Origin: Photobacterium toruni
GTDB lineage: Bacteria > Pseudomonadota > Gammaproteobacteria > Enterobacterales > Vibrionaceae
Length of the DNA: 64,000 bases
Assembly (NCBI RefSeq): GCF_024529955.1
Contig: NZ_AP024855.1
Span: 1,054,001 to 1,118,000 of the forward strand
Direction of reading: 5' to 3'
Of the stretch, positions 1 through 8,001 are shown in pieces. The number at the start of each line of letters is the position of its first letter. Position 1 is the stretch's first letter. The translations under genes and the position numbers were made by a program. The notes under the pieces were generated by a model, which was given only the letters and a program-made list of their open reading frames with translations, had not been told where the DNA came from and did not search any database.

Positions 1-780
1 TTATTTGGTGCTTGCCTGTAGGTCACTGATTGCTTTTTTCAGTGCATCAGGATTGTAACCGTTAATAATAGTAATATTGTCGGTAGTAATATTATTTGTC
101 GGCATTACGATTAATGCTGGTGTACCTTGGAAACCCAGTTTACTAAATAGTGTAAAGTTATTTAGGAAGGTATTATTTGCATCAAATTTAGATACATCAA
201 CACCAACACTTGTTGCGATAGTATTAATATCTTGTTTGGTTAATTTACCTTCGTCTTTACCTGTTGCGAATACAGCATTATGGTATTTAGCATAGGTTGC
301 GCCACCTTTTTGTTGGTAGATCCAATTACCCATATCTGCTGCATATTTTGATGCTTCCCAACGTGATGCAAAAATAGGTGTTTCTTTAAAGATAAATTTC
401 ACATCTGGATTTTTGGCTTCTAATTGTTTCACTGTATCGGCAATTTTAGAGCAATACATGCACTGATAATCAAAGAATTCAATTACATTCACTTTAGCGT
501 CTTTAGGGCCAATGAATGGTGTCGCTTTATCATTTAAAAGTTGAGCTGCGTTAGCAATAACGACTTTTTTAGCTTCAACTTGTTGAGCTTGCATTTGTTG
601 TTGTTGTAATGTTTGAGACGCTTTTACTAATACATCTGGATGATTAATAATATATTGACTCGCAATTTGTTCAATTTGTGCTTTTTGTTGAGCAGTAAAA
701 TCACCAGTGCTATTAGTTGTTGTTTCATTACAACCTGTAAGTAATGCACCGAGTAGAATAGGTAGAAGTAATTTTTTCAT
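1..780 (-). CDS. DsbA-family thioredoxin-fold lipoprotein
   Basis: Seen: a lipoprotein signal with lipobox LLTGC (lipidated C17), a Gln-rich helical linker (about residues 30-75), then a thioredoxin-fold domain with the redox motif C108-M-Y-C111 after FFDYQ and a later GTPALIV segment that supplies the cis-proline loop. Known of the family: DsbA/ScsC/BcfH-like proteins oxidise or isomerise disulfides in the periplasm; lipidation would tether this one to a membrane. I chose the ATG at 780, which begins a classical signal peptide (MKKLLL); an in-frame GTG at 795 would add five residues with no better ribosome site. It is complete: the stop is at bases 1-3. No DsbB partner is visible. The thioredoxin-fold call is firm; the substrate is unknown. 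Confidence 0.85.
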   Translation of the reverse strand: MKKLLLPILLGALLTGCNETTTNSTGDFTAQQKAQIEQIASQYIINHPDVLVKASQTLQQQQMQAQQVEAKKVVIANAAQLLNDKATPFIGPKDAKVNVIEFFDYQCMYCSKIADTVKQLEAKNPDVKFIFKETPIFASRWEASKYAADMGNWIYQQKGGATYAKYHNAVFATGKDEGKLTKQDINTIATSVGVDVSKFDANNTFLNNFTLFSKLGFQGTPALIVMPTNNITTDNITIINGYNPDALKKAISDLQASTK

Positions 781-980
781 TGTATTATTAATCACTATAA
801 ATATATTTATTGGTTAGAGTAATGATAGAATAAATTAGTTCAGATTGTTTTAGTAAAATGTTAGTTTTTAATAATTAAATAGCATAATAGAAATAATAGT
901 TAGAGACATTATTTAAAATAATTAAATGTTATTTTTTACGTTTATTTTTCATGGATCTTATATTCCAAATAAAACAATTA

Positions 981-1001
981 TATAATGTGATAACTATCAC
1001 T
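981..1001 (+). promoter_or_regulatory. CRP-type site overlapping a putative aphA promoter
   Basis: TATAAT at 981-986 is a good -10 hexamer, although no strong -35 is visible. It is followed at once by TGTGA-TAACTA-TCACT (986-1001), nine of ten bases of the CRP consensus TGTGA-N6-TCACA and a near-perfect palindrome. With start of transcription around 993, bound CRP would cover the start, which fits repression. If another promoter is used the sign could differ. Confidence 0.6.
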
Positions 1002-1061
1002 TTATATATTAAGGTGAATCGTTAGATTATTCATTCACTTTTTTTGATGATTTATTCTAAA

Positions 1062-1781
1062 ATGAAAAAGACATTTACTGCGATCACTATTTCTTCTTTA
1101 TTGGCTTTTAGTCTTGTTTCTGGTTCGGTAATGGCTGAGCCAAAAGTACCAGCAACTGAAACAGGTTATAGCACTATTCAGTTAACACAAATGGGTCAAC
1201 CTAAAACGGTTGACTGGGTTACAGTAGAACAAATTGCTCAACAGCTCAAAGGTAAACCACCAATGGCGGTAGGTTTTGATATTGATGATACTGTATTATT
1301 TAGTTCTCCTGGTTTTTATCGTGGCAAACAAGTCTTTTCTCCAAACAATTTTAGCTATTTAAAAGATCAAAAATTCTGGGATAAAATGAATTGTGAGTGG
1401 GAAAAATTTAGTATTCCTAAACAAATTGGTCAAGAGTTAATTGCTATGCACCAACAGCGTGGCGATGATATTTATTTTATTACTGGTCGCGATCCTTCAA
1501 AATGTGAAATCACCACGCAATATTTAAAAGATGTGTTTAATATTAAACACATGAATAAAGTTATTTTTGCGGGTTCTAGCAAAACAACTAATACGAAAAC
1601 GCCTTACATAAAGGCTGAAAATATTAAAGTATATTACGGCGATTCTGATGGTGATATTACAGCGGCCCGTGATGCGGGCGCTGTGGGTATTCGTATTATG
1701 CGTCCAGCGAACTCAACCAATCGTCCTATTGCTAAAAATGGTATTTATGGCGAAGAGGTTGTTGTTAACTCACAATACTAA
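1062..1781 (+). CDS. aphA: Class B acid phosphatase AphA
   Basis: Periplasmic, HAD-superfamily, class B non-specific acid phosphatase/phosphotransferase that dephosphorylates nucleotides and sugar phosphates. Seen: a signal peptide ending VMA, the nucleophile motif FDIDDTVLFSSPGF, FITGRDPSKCE, and YGDSDGDITAARDAGA with the metal-binding aspartates. The end EEVVVNSQY matches the family C-terminus. Its length of about 239 residues is close to the roughly 237 of E. coli AphA. The ATG at 1062 starts a standard MKK signal peptide; an in-frame ATG at 1044 would add six residues and neither has a clear Shine-Dalgarno sequence. It is a single-gene unit between a CRP-type site and an intrinsic terminator. 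Identification is secure. Confidence 0.95.
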   Translation: MKKTFTAITISSLLAFSLVSGSVMAEPKVPATETGYSTIQLTQMGQPKTVDWVTVEQIAQQLKGKPPMAVGFDIDDTVLFSSPGFYRGKQVFSPNNFSYLKDQKFWDKMNCEWEKFSIPKQIGQELIAMHQQRGDDIYFITGRDPSKCEITTQYLKDVFNIKHMNKVIFAGSSKTTNTKTPYIKAENIKVYYGDSDGDITAARDAGAVGIRIMRPANSTNRPIAKNGIYGEEVVVNSQY

Positions 1782-1823
1782 TTACTATTTATAAGCATAA
1801 TATTTGCGTTTCCTGAAGATAAT

Positions 1824-1862
1824 AAATGCCTGAACTATAATAAATAGGTCAGGCATTTTTAT
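1824..1862 (+). terminator. Intrinsic terminator of aphA
   Basis: Perfect 10-bp stem (AAATGCCTGA at 1824-1833 with TCAGGCATTT at 1849-1858), 15-base loop, then a short T run. Confidence 0.85.
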
Positions 1863-1970
1863 ATGTATTTATTGTCTTAATGTATTGATGATTCTGACTA
1901 ATACTTATTAGCGTAATGAATGTGGTAGTATTGGTCGACATAAAAACAGCATTAAAAGAGGTAAATATCG

Positions 1971-2384
1971 ATGCTAGTGATTTCTAATGCTGTGAGTTTA
2001 GGTGATTGGGAGATTGAATTAACGGCTATTCGTGCTCAAGGTGCGGGTGGGCAAAATGTTAATAAAGTCTCGAGTGCGATCCATTTACGGTTTGATATCA
2101 ATCGTTCTTCTCTGCCTGAATTTTATAAAGAACGATTACTAAAGTTATCAGATAGTCGAATAACTAAAGATGGTGTCATTGTCTTAAAAAGTCAGCAGCA
2201 TCGAACGCAAGAAATGAACCGTGAAGAAGCATTGTCACGTTTAAAGCAATTAATTCAAAGTGTAATGACGATTCAAAAAGCCCGTCGAGCAACAAAGCCA
2301 ACTAAAGGCTCTCAAATTCGAAGAATGGATAAGAAAAATCAGCGGGGTAAAACGAAGCAATTACGCGGCAAAGTAGATATGTAG
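1971..2384 (+). CDS. arfB: Alternative ribosome-rescue factor ArfB (YaeJ)
   Basis: Peptidyl-tRNA hydrolase that frees ribosomes stalled without a stop codon. Seen: a class I release-factor-like domain with the catalytic G26-G27-Q28 in RAQGAGGQNVNKV, then SAIHLRFD, and a basic C-terminal tail (KKNQRGKTKQLRGK) of the kind that enters the empty mRNA channel. There is no codon-recognition domain, as expected for ArfB. The length of 137 residues is close to E. coli ArfB (about 140). It stands alone, about 190 bp after aphA, with a Shine-Dalgarno AAAGAGG near 1956. Identification is secure. Confidence 0.95.
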   Translation: MLVISNAVSLGDWEIELTAIRAQGAGGQNVNKVSSAIHLRFDINRSSLPEFYKERLLKLSDSRITKDGVIVLKSQQHRTQEMNREEALSRLKQLIQSVMTIQKARRATKPTKGSQIRRMDKKNQRGKTKQLRGKVDM

Positions 2385-2558
2385 CGAGAAGTCATCGGTA
2401 AGATTATTGTTGAAGGTGTTTTAGCCTCTTTAATGTACTGTTAATTGCATCGTCTTATTGGCTGTTATTGCGACTATCTATTAATATTTACAATGTTATA
2501 CCGTTAGGTAAAGATATGTTACTAACAAGGTAGTAAGTAAATAAATAGGTGAACAAGG

Positions 2559-3002
2559 ATGTTTGAAAAAAAGACGTTACAATTACTACAATTATTCTAT
2601 CGTGAAACTGAACGTGTACGTTTACTGGATATTGATCAATTACCTGTTTTAGGGATCGAACTACAGCCGTTGATGAATCAATGGTTAGAGACGAAGCGTA
2701 ATTTTCAACGCGATGAAATATATCAACAATATTGGATTAAAACTTGTAGCGCGGGCTATATCACTGAATTACGTTTACATGCTGATGGTACTTTAGATGA
2801 ATATACTTTGTTTAATCGTCTACATACGCAAGGACATTGGCAGTTAGTTGATGGTGCTATTGAGATTAAAATTATCAAAGGCGATAACTGCTATCGTTGT
2901 ACTGTATATGCTAATCGCCACGCTAATATTCATTCAGCTATTGAATATAAAAATGATCAACTTCATTCTTATTTAAAATTGGCACAAACGCGTCCAATTT
3001 AG
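2559..3002 (+). CDS. Conserved hypothetical protein, 147 residues
   Basis: I do not recognise a named family. Seen: a soluble protein with no signal peptide or membrane segment, a helical N-terminal half (residues 1-65, rich in Leu, Gln and Arg) and a beta-rich second half containing GYITELRLHADGTLDEYTLFNR and HWQLVDGAIEIKI, which resembles a small antiparallel sheet. The start is supported by AAGG just before the ATG. A long inverted repeat lies directly downstream. The codon use is like its neighbours, so it looks like a genuine core gene of unknown role. Confidence 0.7.
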   Translation: MFEKKTLQLLQLFYRETERVRLLDIDQLPVLGIELQPLMNQWLETKRNFQRDEIYQQYWIKTCSAGYITELRLHADGTLDEYTLFNRLHTQGHWQLVDGAIEIKIIKGDNCYRCTVYANRHANIHSAIEYKNDQLHSYLKLAQTRPI

Positions 3003-3010
3003 CGATATAT

Positions 3011-3051
3011 AATCACTTTTTTGTCTAATAAATAGACTTCCAAAAGTGATT
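3011..3051. repeat. Compound inverted repeat in the aspartoacylase leader
   Basis: AATCACTTTT (3011-3020) pairs perfectly with AAAAGTGATT (3042-3051), and inside it GTCTA pairs with TAGAC. No T run follows on either strand, so it is not a standard terminator. It ends 47 bp before the next start codon and could be a cruciform, an operator or a leader hairpin. Confidence 0.5.
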
Positions 3052-3098
3052 AAAATCAGTACACTGAAAGTCATCAGTGAATAGATTAGGACACAAGG

Positions 3099-3986
3099 AT
3101 GAGTAAAATAAAAAAGGTTGCAATTGTTGGTGGCACACACGGCAATGAGTTTAGTGGTATTTACTTATTACGCAAATGGCAGCAGTCAACTGTTTTAGAT
3201 CGTGACAGTTTTAGTGTTGAAACCGTATTTGCGAATCCTAAAGCGCATAATGATAATAAACGTTATGTAGATCATGATTTAAATCGCCAATTCAATGTAA
3301 CGGACTTGGCCAATAATGAGTTAGCAAGTTATGAGCAGAGTCGCGCTAAAGCGATTAATCAACAGATAGGTCCTAAAGGCAATGCGAATGTTGATTTTAT
3401 TATCGATTTACACAATACCACCAGTAATATGGGGCCTTCTTTAATTTTACTGCAATCTGATAGCTTTAATCGCCAAATGGGGGCATATGTTAAAATGCAA
3501 ATGCCTAAAGCGGTGGTAGTATTTGAAGATCATACTCCAGTTGAGCACCATCATTTTTTAAGCTCTATTGCTCCTCAAGGTGTGATTGTTGAAGTAGGAC
3601 CACAGCCACAATCTGTGATTCGGCAGGATATTCTTGATTGGATGGATGAAATGACGAAACATATCCTTGATTTCGTTCATTTGCATAATATAGGTGAACT
3701 CTTACCATTAATACCAAGCTATGAAGCATTTCGTTATCATGAAACATTATCATTGCCTGTTGATGAGCAAGAACAACGTATTGGTATGGTACATCATTCA
3801 GTACAAGATAATGATTTTAAACTGTTACGTAATGGTGATCCGATCTTCACTTTGTTTGATGGTACTGAAGTGCATTGGCAAGGTGATTATGAGGCGTATC
3901 CTCACTTTATTAATGAAGCTGCTTATTACGATAATAATTTAGCGATGTCTTTGGCAAAAAAAGTGCTTATCACTACTCACGGTTAG
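3099..3986 (+). CDS. Aspartoacylase (AspA/AstE family, M14-like)
   Basis: Zinc-dependent amidohydrolase likely to remove the acetyl group from N-acetyl-aspartate or a related N-acyl amino acid. Seen: GGTHGNE with zinc ligands H14 and E17, RYVDHDLNRQF (substrate arginines), DLHNTTSNMG with the third zinc ligand H105, and the catalytic glutamate E165 in VEVGPQPQ. The 295 residues and the DLHNTTSNMG motif fit aspartoacylase better than AstE (succinylglutamate desuccinylase), whose arginine-degradation neighbours are absent. It is a single gene with AAGG before the ATG. A second, more distant M14-like deacylase lies at 50206-51210. The fold and catalytic residues are certain; the exact substrate is inferred. 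Confidence 0.85.
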   Translation: MSKIKKVAIVGGTHGNEFSGIYLLRKWQQSTVLDRDSFSVETVFANPKAHNDNKRYVDHDLNRQFNVTDLANNELASYEQSRAKAINQQIGPKGNANVDFIIDLHNTTSNMGPSLILLQSDSFNRQMGAYVKMQMPKAVVVFEDHTPVEHHHFLSSIAPQGVIVEVGPQPQSVIRQDILDWMDEMTKHILDFVHLHNIGELLPLIPSYEAFRYHETLSLPVDEQEQRIGMVHHSVQDNDFKLLRNGDPIFTLFDGTEVHWQGDYEAYPHFINEAAYYDNNLAMSLAKKVLITTHG

Positions 3987-4008
3987 ATTGATTTTTATTA
4001 TTAAATAA

Positions 4009-4040
4009 AGCCGATATTGAACAGGACATTAATATCGGCT
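4009..4040. terminator. Bidirectional stem-loop between convergent genes
   Basis: Perfect 10-bp stem AGCCGATATT/AATATCGGCT between the aspartoacylase and the leftward ABC operon. On the minus strand it is followed by a T-rich stretch; the plus side is weaker. Confidence 0.6.
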
Positions 4041-4057
4041 ATTTAAGAGTAATACAT

Positions 4058-4834
4058 CTAATGAGCTATATTAAAGACGTTTTTTTGGGACGATTTTACA
4101 ACAACAATTGGTCGATCATCGATAATGGCAACGTGTGAGTCAACATCAAATACCGACCAAATTAGAGGCGGTGTAATAGTCGTTATTGGATCGCCATAAG
4201 CAAAAAGTTGACCTTGGTGTAACGCTGCAACTTTGGTTGAATATTGAATGGCTAAATTGAGGTCGTGGATCACCATTAAGATGCAAGCTTGGCTCTCTTG
4301 GCTATATTTCCTTACAAAATCAAGAAGTTTCATTTGGTTATGCATATCAAGAGCAGAGGTTGGTTCATCAAGTATAAGCACTTTGGGTTGGTTAATAACA
4401 GCTTGCGCAAGTCCTACCATTTGGCTTTCACCTCCTGATAATTCCGTACAAATCTTATTCGCTAAGTGTAAAATTCCCATTTGCTTTAATAATTGTAAGC
4501 TTTTTTCGGCGCTGTTTGCTTTGGCAAATAAAGAATGTGATCCCATATTTAAGGTAGTGATCAATAATTCAACCACAGTAATGGTCGCTGAAATGCGATG
4601 ATCTTGAGGTAAATAGCCAATATTTTCTAACGTGAGTGGCTTACCATGTAATAAAATTTGCTGTGAATGCTGACGTAGATTTTGGGTAATATGACGTAGT
4701 AATGTTGATTTACCCGCACCATTTTTACCAATAATTGCCACCATTTCACCTAGCCCAATAGTGGGTAACGATAAGTTATCTAAGATTATTTTATCGTCAA
4801 ATGTGACTGAAATATCATTAATTGTAAGCGCCAT
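4058..4834 (-). CDS. Siderophore/heme-type ABC transporter ATPase (FecE-like)
   Basis: Cytoplasmic ATPase of an iron-chelate importer. Seen: Walker A GKNGAGKSTLL, the signature LSGGES, Walker B VLILDEPTSALD and the H-loop VIHDLN. The order and the neighbour (a FecCD-type permease) place it in the FecE/FhuC/BtuD group. The ATG at 4834 overlaps the permease stop as TAATG, giving translational coupling. It is the last gene of a three-gene Fur-box operon whose binding protein is broken, so the transporter may be idle unless another binding protein serves it. The exact chelate (siderophore, heme or other) cannot be read from the sequence. Confidence 0.9.
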   Translation of the reverse strand: MALTINDISVTFDDKIILDNLSLPTIGLGEMVAIIGKNGAGKSTLLRHITQNLRQHSQQILLHGKPLTLENIGYLPQDHRISATITVVELLITTLNMGSHSLFAKANSAEKSLQLLKQMGILHLANKICTELSGGESQMVGLAQAVINQPKVLILDEPTSALDMHNQMKLLDFVRKYSQESQACILMVIHDLNLAIQYSTKVAALHQGQLFAYGDPITTITPPLIWSVFDVDSHVAIIDDRPIVVVKSSQKNVFNIAH

Positions 4835-5880
4835 TAAAAACGTCCACCTTTTTTAATGATTAAATAGATAAAGAAAGGAATGCCAATGATCGACATCACG
4901 ACGGTTAACGGCAAAATAATGCCGGGCATAATGCTTTTACTGGCGATAGATGCAAGCTCAAGCAATACCGCACCGACAAGGAATGAGGCGGGTAAGAAGT
5001 AACGTTGATCTTCGCCTAAGACCATACGAGCAATATGAGGAGCAACCAGCCCAACAAAGCCAACGGCCCCAACAAATGACACCGCGAGCGATGTGATCAC
5101 CGATACCAATAATAAGGTTTTAATGCGTAAACGTTTAACATTAACTCCCATCGCTTGAGCTCGTTCATGACCAATTTTAAGGGTTGATAATTGCCAAGCG
5201 TCTTTCATCATGATCAACAACACAATGGGTAAAACAATAGCAAGAACAGTGATTTTTGCCCAACTGCCGCGATCGAGTGATCCCATTTGCCAAAAGACCA
5301 AAGTTTGTAGTTGAGTCTCACTGGCAACATATTGCATCATGGTCAGTAAACTGTCATAAGCAAACATGACGGCAATACCAAATAACATCACCCCTTCAAT
5401 TGAAATCCGTTTTACTGATGAAATAGCGGCAATTAAAAAAGTGGTTAATAAGCACATTAAAAATGCCATTAACGCTATTTGATATTGCGCAGGAATAAAG
5501 GGGATCACAACAACATTGGTGATGACTAAAGATGCACCAAATCCTGCTGCGGCTGAAACACCAAATGTATAAGGATCAGCAAGGGGATTATTCAATGTCG
5601 TCTGCATTTGTGCACCAGCTAAGGCTAAAGCTCCCCCGATTAATGGCGCCATCAATGCCATTGGCATACGAATATCCCAGACAATAATTTTACTCGCAAT
5701 ATTACTGGTCTGAGGATGAATAAGCGCGTGGATTACTTGAGTAAAAGTCAGCCCTTGTGAACCAATAAAAATATCAGCGATAACACAAATAATACTAAGT
5801 ACCAAGAAAGCCGCTAAAGCCACTTTCTTATTACGATTACGAATGTTATGTGTGTTTAACTCAAGTAGAATTGAGGTCAT
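4834..5880 (-). CDS. FecCD-family ABC permease for iron chelate
   Basis: Inner-membrane permease, 348 residues, with about ten hydrophobic segments. Seen: the family signatures GGALALAGAQMQTTLNNPLADPYTFGVSAAA-like region and the cytoplasmic coupling region GHERAQAMGVNVKRLR, then VGAVGFVGLVAPHIARM. Length and motifs are intact, so this subunit should fold. It is coupled to genes on both sides through TAATG overlaps (stop of the upstream gene at 5880, start of the ATPase at 4834). A strong Fur box sits before the first gene. The permease alone serves both halves of the channel as a homodimer, as in BtuC-type systems. Confidence 0.9.
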   Translation of the reverse strand: MTSILLELNTHNIRNRNKKVALAAFLVLSIICVIADIFIGSQGLTFTQVIHALIHPQTSNIASKIIVWDIRMPMALMAPLIGGALALAGAQMQTTLNNPLADPYTFGVSAAAGFGASLVITNVVVIPFIPAQYQIALMAFLMCLLTTFLIAAISSVKRISIEGVMLFGIAVMFAYDSLLTMMQYVASETQLQTLVFWQMGSLDRGSWAKITVLAIVLPIVLLIMMKDAWQLSTLKIGHERAQAMGVNVKRLRIKTLLLVSVITSLAVSFVGAVGFVGLVAPHIARMVLGEDQRYFLPASFLVGAVLLELASIASKSIMPGIILPLTVVMSIIGIPFFIYLIIKKGGRF

Positions 5881-6164
5881 TACTGCATAGCCTTAACGTT
5901 ATTTTGGCCAAAATCACCACTAATTATGCGATGACCAAATTGCTTATTCATTTCTTCAAAGGTTTGTTCTGCATTTTGTTGATAAATAATTTCAAGCAAT
6001 GGAAAAATACGGCTAGTTGAAAGAGCAATATTTTGAGGCTGGTGGTTAAACGTAATGGTGCGTCCTGCTACATTGGTAATGGTAACAGGATAAGTGGCTG
6101 CAAAAGAGTGTAATGACCAAAAAGTAACAGCACAAAATGTAAGGAATTTCAGCTTAGTTTTCAC
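5880..6164 (-). pseudogene. Internally deleted periplasmic iron-chelate binding protein
   Basis: Seen: an intact signal peptide ending SFAA, then the usual start of a class III binding protein (YPVTITNVAGRTITF, then NIALSTSRIFPLLEII), and directly afterwards a stretch typical of the far C-terminus (EEMNKQFGHRIISGDFG). Only 94 residues remain where the family has about 300-370, so most of both lobes is missing, yet the frame is kept and the stop still overlaps the permease start as TAATG. I infer an in-frame internal deletion near residues 62-66. It cannot bind a ligand, but its translation would still feed the coupled downstream genes. A sequencing artefact is the other possibility. Confidence 0.75.
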
Positions 6165-6196
6165 AAGGATACCTGTATAGGATAATTTTTGTGAAT

Positions 6197-6215
6197 ACTA
6201 ATGAGAATCGTTATC
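6197..6215 (-). promoter_or_regulatory. Fur box before the ABC operon
   Basis: The 19 bases at 6197-6215 (ACTAATGAGAATCGTTATC) match the Fur consensus at 15 of 19 positions. They lie 33-51 bp before the first gene of the leftward operon, a normal operator position. This indicates iron-repressed expression and supports an iron-chelate substrate. Confidence 0.8.
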
Positions 6216-6462
6216 GTTTTAAACTTAAATAAATGCAAACTTAAAATGCAAATGTAATTCATTTTGATTATTGTTCGTATTTGAGAGGTATAAATTACTT
6301 GAAAGTTGCATAAATGATTTGAGATTTAGCTCGCAATATGAAAAAGTCAGAAGACTTGTTTTTATCAATCAAAAAACATAACAATATTGATTATAATAAA
6401 GTTATTAACCATTACATGCCTTAATGCTCAGCAGTAATGAGAGATAACAAAGAGGAACGGCT

Positions 6463-7164
6463 ATGTCATTAGTTATACCAATGGTTATCCTTATGCAGCA
6501 GCATTTAGCGGCAGAAGGCAGCACACTTGTTGCAAAAAAAATGCAGTATGATCTTAATAGTCAGCAACCTTTTTATGGTGTTAGTCCAGAAAAGCGTCAT
6601 AAAATATTTCAATTAGCGATTGCACATACTAGTATTGATAATATTGAAGATTATCACCGTTTGTTACTATGGTTATGGTCGGGCGTTTATCGAGAGGAAC
6701 GCTATTTAGCATTAGATGCTGGTGAGTATTATCCTGAATATCAAACAATAGCCTCTTTTCATGTATATCTTGAAATGTTAGAAACGGCTGATAACGTTGA
6801 TATTTTGGATCGTCTTGTGAGTAACCTGATTGGCAAGATAATGCTGCAAGATAAAAGCTTACAACGCTATCTTATTCAGTGGCGAGAGTCAGACAGCGTA
6901 TGGTTAAAGCGAGCCTCAGTGTTAGCGCAGTTACATCATAAGCAACAAATGGATGTTGCCTTATTGAGTGATACTATTTTATATCTTGCGGCTGATAAAT
7001 CAATGTTGGTTCAACAAGCGATGGGGCAAGTATTAAATGCTTATAGCCAAATCGATTTTACTTTTGTTGATAATTTTATAAAAAATAATATGACATTATT
7101 AACACCGCTTTGTCGACGTGAAGCAAGAAAACTCACAATGGTGGTAAATAGCACAGTTGATTAA
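6463..7164 (+). CDS. DNA alkylation repair protein, AlkD family
   Basis: HEAT-repeat DNA glycosylase family that removes positively charged alkylated bases (3-methyladenine, 7-methylguanine). Seen: an all-helical 233-residue protein with the family's landmarks: FYGVSPEKRHK near residue 37, a VYREERYLALDA segment, WRESDSVWLKRASVLAQL and the C-terminal CRREARKL. The tryptophan/arginine/aspartate residues that cradle the modified base appear in the same order. The start has a good GAGG seven bases upstream. It is a single-gene unit closed by an intrinsic terminator, directly before a DNA methyltransferase gene. Family is fairly certain; activity on a given lesion is inferred. Confidence 0.8.
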   Translation: MSLVIPMVILMQQHLAAEGSTLVAKKMQYDLNSQQPFYGVSPEKRHKIFQLAIAHTSIDNIEDYHRLLLWLWSGVYREERYLALDAGEYYPEYQTIASFHVYLEMLETADNVDILDRLVSNLIGKIMLQDKSLQRYLIQWRESDSVWLKRASVLAQLHHKQQMDVALLSDTILYLAADKSMLVQQAMGQVLNAYSQIDFTFVDNFIKNNMTLLTPLCRREARKLTMVVNSTVD

Positions 7165-7233
7165 AATTACCGACGTTTAATTGTTTGTTGCTATCTATAT
7201 TACGTTTTTTTTGCTACAACACTTAGCGAAAGT

Positions 7234-7270
7234 AATGCCTATGCATAATGTGTAGGCATTATTGTTTTTT
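7234..7270 (+). terminator. Intrinsic terminator of the AlkD-family gene
   Basis: AATGCCTA (7234-7241) pairs with TAGGCATT (7253-7260), followed by ATTGTTTTTT. It covers the earliest in-frame ATG (7248) of the next gene, which argues against using that start. Confidence 0.8.
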
Positions 7271-7292
7271 AATGTTCAGTGTGGGTTTCTCA

Positions 7293-7943
7293 ATGCAATT
7301 ATATCAACAAGATGCCGTCGAGTGGCTGTCTTCATTAGCGGATAATAGTATCGATCTTTTGATTACTGATCCTCCGTATGAATCGTTAGAAAAGCATCGA
7401 AAAATAGGCACAACCACACGTCTTAAAAATAGTAAATCCTCAAGTAATCAGTGGTTTGATATTTTTCCCAATCAACGTTTTCAAATATTATTAGAACAAG
7501 CTTATCGTGTTTTAAAGCCTAATAGTCATTTTTACCTTTTTTGCGATCAGGAAACGATGTTTTATATTAAACCTATCGCAGAACAGGTTGGATTTAAATT
7601 TTGGAAACCAATCGTGTGGGATAAAGTGGCGATTGGTATGGGATATCATTATCGAGCTCGTTATGAATTTATTCTTTTCTTTGAAAAAGGTAAGCGTAAA
7701 TTAACCAATTTATCTATTCCGGACGTACTTGAATTTAAGCGTGTTTATCGTGGTTATCCAACAGAAAAACCAGTGACATTGATAAAAACATTAATCGAGC
7801 AAAGCTCTGTTGAAGGAGATATTGTCGCGGATCCTTTTTTTGGTTCAGGTTCAACTTTAGTCGCAGCGCAACAATTACAACGACAGGCATGGGGTAATGA
7901 TATCTCAGATGCAGCGCATCAACATCTACGTGGTCGAGTATAG
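7293..7943 (+). CDS. Orphan DNA adenine/cytosine-N4 methyltransferase (beta class)
   Basis: S-adenosylmethionine-dependent amino-methyltransferase acting on DNA. Seen: the catalytic motif DPPY at residues 26-29, a target-recognition region (about 35-60, Lys/Arg/Ser-rich), VLKPNSHFYLF, and SAM-binding motif I near the end (D180PFFGSGST188). This order defines the beta class (CcrM/HinfM type). It is 216 residues from the ATG at 7293. The upstream in-frame ATG at 7248 lies inside the preceding terminator and is rejected. No restriction endonuclease or specificity gene is near, so it is likely a solitary methyltransferase with a regulatory or epigenetic role. The target sequence cannot be predicted. 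Confidence 0.85.
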   Translation: MQLYQQDAVEWLSSLADNSIDLLITDPPYESLEKHRKIGTTTRLKNSKSSSNQWFDIFPNQRFQILLEQAYRVLKPNSHFYLFCDQETMFYIKPIAEQVGFKFWKPIVWDKVAIGMGYHYRARYEFILFFEKGKRKLTNLSIPDVLEFKRVYRGYPTEKPVTLIKTLIEQSSVEGDIVADPFFGSGSTLVAAQQLQRQAWGNDISDAAHQHLRGRV

Positions 7944-8001
7944 TCGGCATGATGTTGAGTTGATTAATGTATAAAGTCGATCGTTGTTAAGGGCGCTGTA
8001 A

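Noticed and set aside
7248..7292. Upstream in-frame start for the DNA methyltransferase
   Set aside because: It lies within the terminator hairpin of the preceding gene and would add residues with no resemblance to the family.
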